Assembly (NCBI RefSeq): GCF_003660105.1
Contig: NZ_CP032823.1
Span: 1,240,001-1,304,000 of the forward strand
Length of the DNA: 64,000 nucleotides
From: Aliarcobacter cryaerophilus ATCC 43158
Lineage (GTDB): Bacteria; Campylobacterota; Campylobacteria; Campylobacterales; Arcobacteraceae
Direction: 5' to 3'
Position 1 is the stretch's first letter, and each line of letters starts with the position of its first letter. Shown piece after piece: positions 17,468 through 25,307 of the stretch. The notes beneath the pieces were generated by a model that was not told where the DNA came from, searched no databases, and saw nothing but the letters and a program-made list of their open reading frames with translations. A program made the position numbers and the translations under genes.

Positions 17468-18454
17468 CTATATAGTTTTTAAAATTCTAAAAGCCTCTTC
17501 TTCATATGTAGAGGCTTTTATTAAAATCTCTGCTATTTGCTTTGGTTCAAATCTATCTATCTTTTTTGCACTTTCTACACACTTTAAAGCAAACTCTCTT
17601 AGAGTATCTCCTGAAAGTAAAATCAATTCACTCGCTTTTTCTAGTTTATTAATATCAAGATTATAATTTTTTGCCTCTTTTAAAAATGCAGCATACAAAT
17701 ACCTAAATCCTCCACCACCTGTTCCTATCTCTTCTTGCATTCTTACAATGTGTGTTAAATAATTTTTTATATGTCTTTCATCTTTATTTTTAAGTTTTTC
17801 TATAGCTTGCGAAAGTTTTCTCATACCTTTAACTCCAGCATATGGGAAAGGGGTAATCATAGCTTTTGCATTTTTTCTTATAGATTTTTTTAAAATATTC
17901 TCAAAATCAATCTCTTTTGGAATATCTAAAACGTAATACATAAAACCTTTTGGAGCAAAAACTCCTTTTGCAAATCTTGCTTTTGTTAAATCTTTTTGTG
18001 AACACTCTACAACATCTTCAAAAACAGGATCTGAAATTTGATAATTTTTACCATTTTTGCCATAAACTAAAAGGTTGTGTGCATTAAAATGAAATCTCAT
18101 ATTTGATGGCATATATGGAAGATAAAAAACAGAAGTTTGAAGACCAACTATTTTTCCATCTTCTATTGCATTATCTAGTTCTATATTAGCTTCAAGCATA
18201 TTGTTAAAATTTTTTTTGAAAATTTTAACACCTAAAACTTTCTCTATACTATTTATAATATTTTTTGGAATTGCTCTATATGCAATTAGTGGCATATTAT
18301 TTACTTTTATAATAGGGAAAAAAGCAAAAGTAAGAGTACTAGTAAGTCCAAAAACCATTGGTTCACTAAGCTTTAATCCAGAATTTGTCAGCATAGAAGA
18401 GATAACTCCACTTTCACAATGTGCGAATTGTGAGTGTTTAAAATCTTTATTCAC
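17468..18454 (-). CDS. BtrH N-terminal domain protein (DUF4872-type), putative acyltransferase
   Basis: 328 residues. The N-terminal half resembles the butirosin BtrH domain: a candidate Cys-His-Asp set is C13 (FAHCESGVISS), H126 (FNAHNLLVYG) and D142 (ISDPVFED), as in papain- or C39-like folds that BtrH uses to move an acyl chain from carrier protein to amine. The second half is helical and DUF4872-like. It starts with GTG at 18454, overlapping the previous gene by 8 nt, so it is translationally coupled. Being last in a DarA/DarB-like operon, it may acylate or hydrolyse the product of the ketosynthase; that is inference. Its 3' end contains the terminator of the convergent adk. Confidence 0.8.
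   Translation of the reverse strand: MNKDFKHSQFAHCESGVISSMLTNSGLKLSEPMVFGLTSTLTFAFFPIIKVNNMPLIAYRAIPKNIINSIEKVLGVKIFKKNFNNMLEANIELDNAIEDGKIVGLQTSVFYLPYMPSNMRFHFNAHNLLVYGKNGKNYQISDPVFEDVVECSQKDLTKARFAKGVFAPKGFMYYVLDIPKEIDFENILKKSIRKNAKAMITPFPYAGVKGMRKLSQAIEKLKNKDERHIKNYLTHIVRMQEEIGTGGGGFRYLYAAFLKEAKNYNLDINKLEKASELILLSGDTLREFALKCVESAKKIDRFEPKQIAEILIKASTYEEEAFRILKTI
17489..17519 (+). terminator. Terminator of long adk inside the end of the convergent gene
   Basis: AAAAGCCTCT (17489-17498) pairs perfectly with AGAGGCTTTT (17510-17519) around an 11-nt loop and ends in T-rich sequence. It lies within the last codons of the convergent BtrH-like gene, whose stop is only 13 nt from the adk stop. On the minus strand it would fall before that gene's stop codon, so it probably acts for adk. 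Confidence 0.7.
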
Positions 18455-18842
18455 AGTTAAACTCTTTTAACTCTTTTAAGCTAATATCAAAAAGATTTGA
18501 ATATCTTTGCAAAACCTTATCATTCAATTTTTTAAAATGTTTCATTTTTAAATGTCTTTTTACTCTAAAACCAAACATTCCAACACCACTACAAAGTGTT
18601 GGTAAATCCATTCTATTTTTATACATAAAATATTTTATAGGAGAAGATATATCTTGCTTAATCTCTTCTATGCACTCAAGTTCAAGAACTTTATATTCAT
18701 TTACAGCTGTTAATGTTGCAAACTCTTCAGCACTACTACCATAATTTACTCTACTAAACTCTCCATTACTATTTTTTGCATACATAACTTTTTGTTGCCC
18801 ATTTAGTGTAGAGTTTTCTTCTTGAGGAATATAATCTTTCAC
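18447..18842 (-). CDS. Uncharacterised 131-residue protein of the Dar-like operon
   Basis: I do not recognise this family. It is soluble in appearance, without signal peptide or membrane segment. A segment with CSGVGMFGFRVKRHLK lies near residue 85, followed by a basic helical tail (HFKKLNDKVLQRYSNLFDIS). It starts with GTG at 18842, sharing the G of the preceding TAG stop (TAGTG), and overlaps the next gene by 8 nt. Tight coupling on both sides argues that it works with the ketosynthase and the BtrH-like protein, for example as an accessory subunit or small modifying factor. No catalytic motif is evident. Confidence 0.75.
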   Translation of the reverse strand: MKDYIPQEENSTLNGQQKVMYAKNSNGEFSRVNYGSSAEEFATLTAVNEYKVLELECIEEIKQDISSPIKYFMYKNRMDLPTLCSGVGMFGFRVKRHLKMKHFKKLNDKVLQRYSNLFDISLKELKEFNCE

Positions 18843-19984
18843 TATACAACTTCAAGTGAAAAAAATGCAGTAGAAAATCTTCCACTTTCAGGAACATAAC
18901 AAAGAATTTTTTCACCTTTTTTTAATTTTCCACTATTAAATAACTCTTCTAAAATTATATATATTGATGCACTTCCTGTATTTCCAAAATTTGTAAGATT
19001 TGTAAACCATTTTTCATAAGGAATCTCAAAATTAACTTTTTTTAATCCTTCATACAGTTTATCTCTAAAATATAAAGATGAATAGTGAGGTAAAAAATAG
19101 TTATAATCAGTAGCTTTTATCAATCTTTTTTCTATAATTTCTTTAAGAGGTTTTACAACTGTGTACTCAACAATATTTTCATTTAAAAGTTTAACATCTT
19201 GTCTTACACTTAAAAGTGATTTTTGCATAATTTCATTTTGATCAAATGCTCTCCAAGATTTTATTTTATTGTTTTCTAAAATCTCCAATCCACTATACAT
19301 ACAAACATTCATTTCACCAGCATAAGATAAAATATCTATAAACTCTATTTTTAATGAAATTTTATCTTTATTTGGTTTATCTTGTAAAAGCATAGCACCA
19401 GCACCATCTGATAACATCCATCTCAAAAAATCTTTCTCAAAAGCAATATTTGGATTTATTTCCAACTCTTCAAGGCATTTTGACTCTTCCTCAAAATTTC
19501 TTGCACTTAATATTGGAGATGATGCTTCAGAACCTGTTGTTACTCCACATGAAAACTCTTTTGATTTAATAGCTAAATATATGTATTTAAGAGCATTTAC
19601 TCCGCTAAGACATATTCCTGAAGCTGAAATTGTCTCTATTGGTTTTAGCTTTAACTCACCTTGAACCATCAAACTATGTCCAGGCATTAGTTGGTCTGGA
19701 GAAGTTGTACCACAAGCTAAGACTTCAATAGTATCAAGAGAAAAACTACTATTTTGAAGTTTTTTTATTGCATTACTACAAAGTTCTGCATTTGTAAATA
19801 ACTGCTTTTGAGTATCTTTTTGCAATACATAAAATCTTCTTTTAATTCCATTACTTCTTAAGACAATATTTTTTGCTTTTGATTTTTTACCACCAATATA
19901 TCCCAAATAATCCTCAATCTCATCATTAAAAACAGGTTCATTTGGCATAAATTTTTCAATTGCATTTATATAAACATCAACCAC
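18842..19984 (-). CDS. darB: DarB-like ketoacyl synthase III (dialkylresorcinol pathway)
   Basis: 380-residue thiolase-fold enzyme of the FabH/KAS III class. The candidate triad is C125 (SASGICLSGVNALKY), H300 (NYFLPHYSSLYF) and N335 (NLTNFGNTGSAS). The N-terminus (INAIEKFMPNEPVFNDEIEDYLG, cut here as INAIEKFMPNEP then NDEIEDYLG) resembles DarB proteins rather than housekeeping FabH. DarB condenses two beta-ketoacyl chains to a cyclohexanedione, which DarA then aromatises to a dialkylresorcinol. Start GTG at 19984 shares its G with the darA stop TAG. No dedicated carrier protein or aryl polyene genes lie nearby, so fatty-acid-pathway substrates are the likely source. Confidence 0.82.
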   Translation of the reverse strand: MVDVYINAIEKFMPNEPVFNDEIEDYLGYIGGKKSKAKNIVLRSNGIKRRFYVLQKDTQKQLFTNAELCSNAIKKLQNSSFSLDTIEVLACGTTSPDQLMPGHSLMVQGELKLKPIETISASGICLSGVNALKYIYLAIKSKEFSCGVTTGSEASSPILSARNFEEESKCLEELEINPNIAFEKDFLRWMLSDGAGAMLLQDKPNKDKISLKIEFIDILSYAGEMNVCMYSGLEILENNKIKSWRAFDQNEIMQKSLLSVRQDVKLLNENIVEYTVVKPLKEIIEKRLIKATDYNYFLPHYSSLYFRDKLYEGLKKVNFEIPYEKWFTNLTNFGNTGSASIYIILEELFNSGKLKKGEKILCYVPESGRFSTAFFSLEVV

Positions 19985-20931
19985 TATAAAAACTCCTTCA
20001 TTCTAAAATCTTTGCTTCCACTTGGTAATTCATAAAACTCTTTTTGTTTTAAAACAGAATTTTTATTTAATTTTCTTAAAATAGTTTGAACTATCATATT
20101 TATAGGCACTACTGTTAAAATCATTAAAATTAAAAAAACTAAATATAACATTACAACTGCCCTTCTTTTTTTATCTCCAAAATTACCAATTTTTCTTATT
20201 AATTTTCCCCAAATTAGAAAACTCTTATTACCTATTTTTTCACTTTTGATTAATTTAATATCAACTTCAACAGCTTTTAAACCTTGTAAAAGACTATTTT
20301 TTTCTTTCTGTTTATTTTGCTCTAAAGCTTTAACTAGTGCTTTTCCAAATCTTTGCGATTTTATAATCTCTTTTTCATCTATTCCAGCACTTGATAATCC
20401 ATAAAAACTATCTTTTTTTCCTGTTAGCATCCATCTGGGAGTTGTTATAAATGTCTCTAAAGAGCTTCCTTTATCAACTAAGACAACATTATCAATCAAA
20501 GTTGCATTTAAATTATCTAAAAGTTTTTTTACCTTTTCTTGAGCCATTATCCACATATTTCTACATGCAATTAAAGTAATTACTGGTTTATCTTTAAATT
20601 TCTTCTTAGCATAAGAACTTTGTAAAAAGCTACTTATAGGTATAGATGGCGATAAAAACCAAACTGTATAAGCTAAAATTATTAAATCAAAATCATGCTC
20701 ATCATCTTCAATATTTTCTAATTCACAAGGTACCATATAAACAGATTCAGGAAAAGTATCCATAAAAGTCATAAAATCCCAAGGAAAAGGATAATTCTTT
20801 TTAGGTTTTATATTTTTAAATATTAACTCAAAATTTTCATTCCCTAAAAAAGGTTTTGTAAAATTCTCAACTAAATTATTTAATTGTCCAGTTTGCGAGT
20901 ATGATATCACTAAGATTTTTTTTTGATTCAA
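19984..20931 (-). CDS. darA: DarA-like flavodoxin-fold enzyme (dialkylresorcinol pathway)
   Basis: 315 residues. The N-terminal flavodoxin-like fold has a phosphate-binding loop SYSQTGQLNNLV. Conserved family stretches are NYPFPWDFMTFMDTFPESV, WFLSPSIPISSFL, ACRNMWIMAQEKV and WMLTGKKDSFYG. The C-terminus has a hydrophobic segment at about 253-280, so it is probably membrane-anchored. These features match proteins annotated as DarA, the aromatase acting after DarB. The start is TTG at 20931; a TAATAT-like -10 lies just ahead, and a bidirectional-looking terminator separates it from the lipoprotein gene upstream. It is therefore the first gene of a four-gene operon with its own promoter. Confidence 0.8.
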   Translation of the reverse strand: MNQKKILVISYSQTGQLNNLVENFTKPFLGNENFELIFKNIKPKKNYPFPWDFMTFMDTFPESVYMVPCELENIEDDEHDFDLIILAYTVWFLSPSIPISSFLQSSYAKKKFKDKPVITLIACRNMWIMAQEKVKKLLDNLNATLIDNVVLVDKGSSLETFITTPRWMLTGKKDSFYGLSSAGIDEKEIIKSQRFGKALVKALEQNKQKEKNSLLQGLKAVEVDIKLIKSEKIGNKSFLIWGKLIRKIGNFGDKKRRAVVMLYLVFLILMILTVVPINMIVQTILRKLNKNSVLKQKEFYELPSGSKDFRMKEFL

Positions 20932-20957
20932 TATATTACTTTTTATAAATTATTTTT

Positions 20958-20982
20958 AAAAAAGAGCAAGTAGCTCTTTTTT
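20958..20982 (-). terminator. Terminator of the upstream lipoprotein gene
   Basis: Perfect 10-bp stem AAAAAAGAGC (20958-20967) / GCTCTTTTTT (20973-20982) with a 5-nt loop and A/T tails on both sides. On the minus strand it ends the lipoprotein gene 9 nt after its stop and insulates it from the darA operon. Confidence 0.88.
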
Positions 20983-20990
20983 AATTTTTG

Positions 20991-21398
20991 TTAGTCTTCT
21001 AAATTATTTAGTTGAACTCTAATAGCATTATTTAGATTTTGTACCCAACCATTATAATTAGGATGGATAGTCTGCTTAGCTGAATCATATTTTAAACCAC
21101 TACTACTATTTTTATAGTTAATAGCATAAGAAGTTCTATTATATGGAATTTCAACAGTAGCTGAATGTCCTCTTAAATTTAACTGTCCTTCAGCAAGTCC
21201 TGGCTTAACTTTTGTAATTATCCAACCTAATTGAGTACCAGCTGTTCTAATAGCTTTAAAAACCTGATCTTCAGTTGTACCTTTTTTAACACTTATATCG
21301 CTTGTAGGAACATTATATACAGTTGCTCCTGTTCTACAACCTGTAAGAATAAAAACCCCTATAAGACCGATTAACAATATTTTAAAAATATTAGTCAT
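20991..21398 (-). CDS. Small lipoprotein of unknown function
   Basis: 135 residues with a lipoprotein signal peptide ending in the lipobox LTGC at about residue 21. The mature part has a stretch beginning GTTEDQVFKAIRTAGTQLGW and ending in EIPYNRTSYAINYKNSSSGL, reminiscent of small beta-rich lipoproteins seen widely in Proteobacteria, but I cannot name a function. It is a monocistronic unit: its terminator lies 9 nt downstream and a 180-nt divergent gap towards cstA lies upstream. The conserved INYKNSSSGLKYD suggests a ligand or envelope-sensing fold, which remains a guess. Confidence 0.8.
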   Translation of the reverse strand: MTNIFKILLIGLIGVFILTGCRTGATVYNVPTSDISVKKGTTEDQVFKAIRTAGTQLGWIITKVKPGLAEGQLNLRGHSATVEIPYNRTSYAINYKNSSSGLKYDSAKQTIHPNYNGWVQNLNNAIRVQLNNLED

Positions 21399-21578
21399 TT
21401 TTTTCCCTTTTTGTAAAATTAGGTTTTAATAATATCAAATTTTCTTTAAATCTATTATTATTTCTGGATAAATAATAATAAAGTAGTCCTAAATAGTATC
21501 ATTTAGTTGTATTATTTAACTATCATTTTATTTTTTTAAGAGTAAACTTAAAAGATTTTATTTAAAAAAGGATTCGCT

Positions 21579-23678
21579 ATGAATAAACTCTTATGGGGTG
21601 TAATAGCAATAATTGGGGCATCATGCTTTGGTTATTTAGCTTTACAACAAGGAGAAACTGTTTCTGCTATGTATTTAGTTGTAGCAGCTGTTTGTATCTA
21701 TATGATTGCATATAGATTTTATGGAAGATTTGTTGCTTATAAAGTTTTAGAACTTGATAAAAACAGAGCAACTCCAGCTATGGTAAATGATGACGGAAGA
21801 GATTTTGTTCCTACAAATAAATCTGTTTTATTTGGTCACCATTTTGCTGCAATTGCAGGTGCTGGACCTCTAGTTGGTCCAATTTTAGCTGCTCAAATGG
21901 GATATCTGCCTTCAATGTTATGGATACTTGTAGGTGGTGTATTTGCAGGTGCTGTTCACGATTTTGTGGTTTTATTTATATCTTCAAGAAGAAATGGTAA
22001 ATCACTAGGTGAGATTATTAAAGAAGAGCTAGGAACATTCGTTGGTGGTGTTACTATGATTGCTATATTTGGTATTATGCTAATTATTATAGCAATTCTT
22101 TCTATGGTTGTTATAAAAGCTTTAGCTGAATCTCCTTGGGGACTGTTTACTATTGCTATGACTATTCCAATTGCTATTTTCATGGGTATTTATATGAGAT
22201 ATTTAAGACCAGGAAAAGTTGGAGAAGCTTCAGTTATAGGTTTTGTTCTTCTAATTTTAGCAATTCATTATGGAAGTATCATTGCAGCTGACCCTTATTG
22301 GAAAGCAGTATTTACATTTGATGCTACAACTTTAGCATTTATAATGATGGCTTATGGATTTATAGCTGCTGTTTTACCAGTTTGGTTTTTACTAGCTCCT
22401 AGAGATTATTTATCAACTTTTTTGAAAATTGGTGTTATTGGACTTATGGCGATTGCTATTGTTATCGTTGCGCCAGATATTCAAATGCCAAAAATGAATA
22501 CACAATATTTTGATGGAAGTGGTCCTGTTTTTGCAGGAGCAATATTCCCATTCTTATTTATTACTATTGCTTGTGGTGCTATTAGTGGTTTCCATGCTCT
22601 AATTTCAAGTGGAACTTCTCCAAAAATGTTAGAAAATGAAACTCATGCACTTCCAGTTGGATATGGTTCAATGTTAATGGAAAGTGCAGTTGCTATCATG
22701 GCTTTAATTTGTGCTACTATTTTACATCCGGGGCTTTATTTTGCTATTAACTCTCCTGCAATATTTATAGGAACAGATGTTGTTCAAGTTGCTCAAACAA
22801 TTTCTACTTGGGGATTTAGTGTAACTCCTGAAGAAATTTTTACACTTACAAAAAATATTGGTGAAGAATCAATTTTATCAAGAACAGGAGGAGCTCCTAC
22901 TTTTGCTATTGGGGTTGCGATTGTACTTCATGAACTTTTTGGTGGAGTTGATATGATGGGATTCTGGTATCACTTTGCTATTTTATTTGAAGCTTTGTTT
23001 ATTTTAACTGCTGTTGATGCAGGAACAAGAGCTTGTAGATTTATGGTTCAAGATATGCTAGGAAATGTTTATAAACCTTTAGGAAATACAAATAACTATG
23101 CAGCTGGTATTCTTGCTACATTTTTAAGTGTTGCTGGTTGGGGTTATTTCTTATATCAAGGAACTATTGATCCAAGAGGTGGAATTTATTCATTATGGCC
23201 ACTATTTGGAGTAAGTAACCAAATGCTAGCTGGTATGGCTCTTCTTCTTGCAACTGCAATACTATACAAAATGGGTAAATCAAAATATCTTTGGGTTACA
23301 GTATTACCTGCAACATTTGTTTTAATCGCTACTATGTATGGTGGAATTCAAAAAGTATTACCTTACAAAGAGGGTGATAGAGTTCATAATGCTGTAAGCC
23401 ATGTTGCTACTGCACAAATTCAAGCTAAAAAAATTGCTGATTTAGAAGCAAAAATTCCTACTTTGACAATAGAAGCTGATATAAATAAAGCAAAAGCTGA
23501 TATATCTATTGCAAATAAACTAAAAAATTCAAATATAGTTAATGCTGTTTTAGCAGTGTTCTTTATGTTTGCAACTACTTTAGTAATTATTGCAACTTTG
23601 GGAATTTGTTTTGGAAGAATAAAAATACCTTTAAAAGAATCTCCTTATGTAAGACTTGATACTCTTCAAAAGGTTTAA
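21579..23678 (+). CDS. cstA: Carbon starvation protein CstA family transporter (pyruvate/peptide uptake)
   Basis: 699-residue inner-membrane transporter with many helices. Conserved family stretches are ATPAMVNDDGRDFVPTNKSV, LFGHHFAAIAGAGPLVGPIL and GGVFAGAVHDFVVLF in the first quarter, and SGFHALISSGTSPKML in the middle. In E. coli CstA and BtsT take up pyruvate; in Campylobacter CstA supports peptide use. The ribosome site AAGGA precedes ATG. It is followed 2 nt later by the small YbdD-like gene that accompanies cstA in many genomes. The divergent 180-nt gap upstream should hold its promoter, but I could not pick one with confidence. Confidence 0.95.
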   Translation: MNKLLWGVIAIIGASCFGYLALQQGETVSAMYLVVAAVCIYMIAYRFYGRFVAYKVLELDKNRATPAMVNDDGRDFVPTNKSVLFGHHFAAIAGAGPLVGPILAAQMGYLPSMLWILVGGVFAGAVHDFVVLFISSRRNGKSLGEIIKEELGTFVGGVTMIAIFGIMLIIIAILSMVVIKALAESPWGLFTIAMTIPIAIFMGIYMRYLRPGKVGEASVIGFVLLILAIHYGSIIAADPYWKAVFTFDATTLAFIMMAYGFIAAVLPVWFLLAPRDYLSTFLKIGVIGLMAIAIVIVAPDIQMPKMNTQYFDGSGPVFAGAIFPFLFITIACGAISGFHALISSGTSPKMLENETHALPVGYGSMLMESAVAIMALICATILHPGLYFAINSPAIFIGTDVVQVAQTISTWGFSVTPEEIFTLTKNIGEESILSRTGGAPTFAIGVAIVLHELFGGVDMMGFWYHFAILFEALFILTAVDAGTRACRFMVQDMLGNVYKPLGNTNNYAAGILATFLSVAGWGYFLYQGTIDPRGGIYSLWPLFGVSNQMLAGMALLLATAILYKMGKSKYLWVTVLPATFVLIATMYGGIQKVLPYKEGDRVHNAVSHVATAQIQAKKIADLEAKIPTLTIEADINKAKADISIANKLKNSNIVNAVLAVFFMFATTLVIIATLGICFGRIKIPLKESPYVRLDTLQKV

Positions 23679-23680
23679 AA

Positions 23681-23878
23681 GTGTTTGGAAAAATAAAAGA
23701 ATTCTATGAAAAATCTGAAAAGTTTTTTCATCCCCTTGTGGGTCTTTCTAGCTATGAGAAATATCTTGAGCATATGAAAAGAGTTCATCCAGATAAAAAT
23801 GTTTTAACTAGAGGTCAGTTTTTTAACGAGTCTTTGGATAGAAAATACAACACTGGTGGTTTTAAAAAGTGTTGTTAA
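23681..23878 (+). CDS. YbdD/YjiX family small protein (CstA partner)
   Basis: 65-residue cytoplasmic protein of the YbdD/YjiX (DUF466) family, matched by KFFHPLVGLSSYEKYLEHMK and the cysteine-ending tail GGFKKCC. Members accompany CstA-type transporters. The start is GTG at 23681, 2 nt after the cstA stop, so translation is coupled. A strong terminator follows. Its molecular role is unknown; the conserved pairing suggests assembly or regulation of the transporter. Confidence 0.9.
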   Translation: MFGKIKEFYEKSEKFFHPLVGLSSYEKYLEHMKRVHPDKNVLTRGQFFNESLDRKYNTGGFKKCC

Positions 23879-23909
23879 ACTTTTAAGAGTAGAGTTTCTA
23901 CTAAACATA

Positions 23910-23944
23910 AAAAGGCTTAGAACAAAAGTTCTAAGCCTTTTTTT
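23910..23944 (+). terminator. Terminator of cstA-ybdD
   Basis: AAAAGGCTTAGAAC (23910-23923) pairs with GTTCTAAGCCTTTT around an AAAA loop, giving 14 bp followed by more T. It is one of the strongest hairpins in the window. The convergent PepSY gene ends about 50 nt further on. Confidence 0.93.
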
Positions 23945-23993
23945 ATATCTTTAAAATAGTTAAATTATTTATTCTAATAAACTATAAAACAAC

Positions 23994-25187
23994 TTATTTT
24001 TCTTTTAAAGCTTTTGCTCTTTTTTTCTTCCATCTATCAAAATATAACATATATCCAGTTATTACAAATAAAGCCATAAGAGCAGAAGATACAAAATATG
24101 CTAATTGACCAAACCAACCAAAATATTCTCCACTATGAAGTGGTAACATACTACTCATAAGTTGTTCATTTAGTTTTTTATCTTCAAATTTTGCTTCTTT
24201 TACAACTAAAGATTTATTTGGGTCAATTTCCATAGAGTTTGACTCTCTAAAGTGTGTTGCATCTGCATACAAATATGAAATTGCATAGAATCCATCTTTC
24301 GAAGCAGTTAATCTTAAGCTTGCATTTTTATAATCTCTTGAAACAGTTTGATTAAAAATATCTGCTACTTTTTGAGCTGTTTCATAAGATAATATTTCTG
24401 GTTGATTTTCAGAGTTTTCCTCTTTTGCAACCTTATTATCTTTTTGCTCTACAGATTTAACTACTTGAGTAGGTGATGTAGCTTTTTTTGGCTGTTCAAC
24501 TTGCATAACAGTAAACATTGCACTTCTATACCAATCATAAGACCAATAAAGCCCCGTAAAACACATAAGTAAAAAAAATGGAACAACCCACATACCAACA
24601 GCACTATGCATTGTCGATAAAAATGCTCTTTTTTTATGCTTAAAACTAAAAGTAAAACTTTTTAGAAAATTTGATTTAATTCTAGACCAATAAACTATAA
24701 CTCCGCCAATAGTTAATATTATACAAGCAATAGTAGCAATTGCAACAGCATTTTTTCCAATCCACTGAGTATCTCCATCAAATGTTAGCCATCTATGAAG
24801 TCTAAAGAAAAACATAAAAAAATCTTTTCCTACAATTTGTGGTAAAACCTCTGCTGTATAAGGATTTAAATATATACTCTCGCCTCTTCTATTATTAAGA
24901 TCTTTTGAAGCAATATTTAAAACTACACTAGAGCTTTTATCACTTGAAAAAGAGATACTATTTATCTTTGAGTCTGGATTTTGTGATTGATATTTTTCCA
25001 AAATCTCTTTTGTAGATAATATTTGTTTATCTTGTGGTATATTTACAAAATATGTATCCTTGTTTATTGCTTGTAAAATCTCTTTTTCATAAGATAATAT
25101 AGCTCCTGAAACTCCTACTAATAAAAGTAAAATTCCAAAAACAAAACCAAAAAACCAGTGAATCTTAAACCAAATTGTCTTATGCAT
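23994..25187 (-). CDS. PepSY-associated transmembrane protein (PiuB-like)
   Basis: 397 residues with four membrane segments at about 10-32, 145-167, 200-222 and 360-382, and two periplasmic loops with PepSY-like character (for example ILEKYQSQNPDSKINSISF). The family is often found beside siderophore or haem receptors; some members are ferric reductases of the inner membrane. Conserved histidines in KIHWFFGFVFG, FRLHRWLTF, HSAVGMWVVP and LPLHSGEYFGW could hold haem or metal. It lies 120 nt downstream of the TonB-dependent receptor in the same direction, but a hairpin sits between them. Read-through expression with the receptor under iron control is likely; direct evidence is lacking. Confidence 0.88.
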   Translation of the reverse strand: MHKTIWFKIHWFFGFVFGILLLLVGVSGAILSYEKEILQAINKDTYFVNIPQDKQILSTKEILEKYQSQNPDSKINSISFSSDKSSSVVLNIASKDLNNRRGESIYLNPYTAEVLPQIVGKDFFMFFFRLHRWLTFDGDTQWIGKNAVAIATIACIILTIGGVIVYWSRIKSNFLKSFTFSFKHKKRAFLSTMHSAVGMWVVPFFLLMCFTGLYWSYDWYRSAMFTVMQVEQPKKATSPTQVVKSVEQKDNKVAKEENSENQPEILSYETAQKVADIFNQTVSRDYKNASLRLTASKDGFYAISYLYADATHFRESNSMEIDPNKSLVVKEAKFEDKKLNEQLMSSMLPLHSGEYFGWFGQLAYFVSSALMALFVITGYMLYFDRWKKKRAKALKEK

Positions 25188-25256
25188 AAAGCTATACTCC
25201 TTTATTTTAGAAAAATCTTATCAAACTAATTTTAACACCACTTTAACAAAATTAAA

Positions 25257-25286
25257 AAAAGATAAGTAGAAATCTACTCATCTTTT
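25257..25286 (-). terminator. Hairpin terminator after the TonB receptor
   Basis: Positions 25257-25270 pair with 25273-25286 (13 of 14 positions, one mismatch) around a two-base loop. On the minus strand the hairpin is followed by a T-rich stretch. It starts 22 nt after the receptor stop and precedes the PepSY gene, so it may reduce but not abolish read-through. Confidence 0.75.
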
Positions 25287-25307
25287 AAATAATTTTAGTT
25301 TTTTCGA

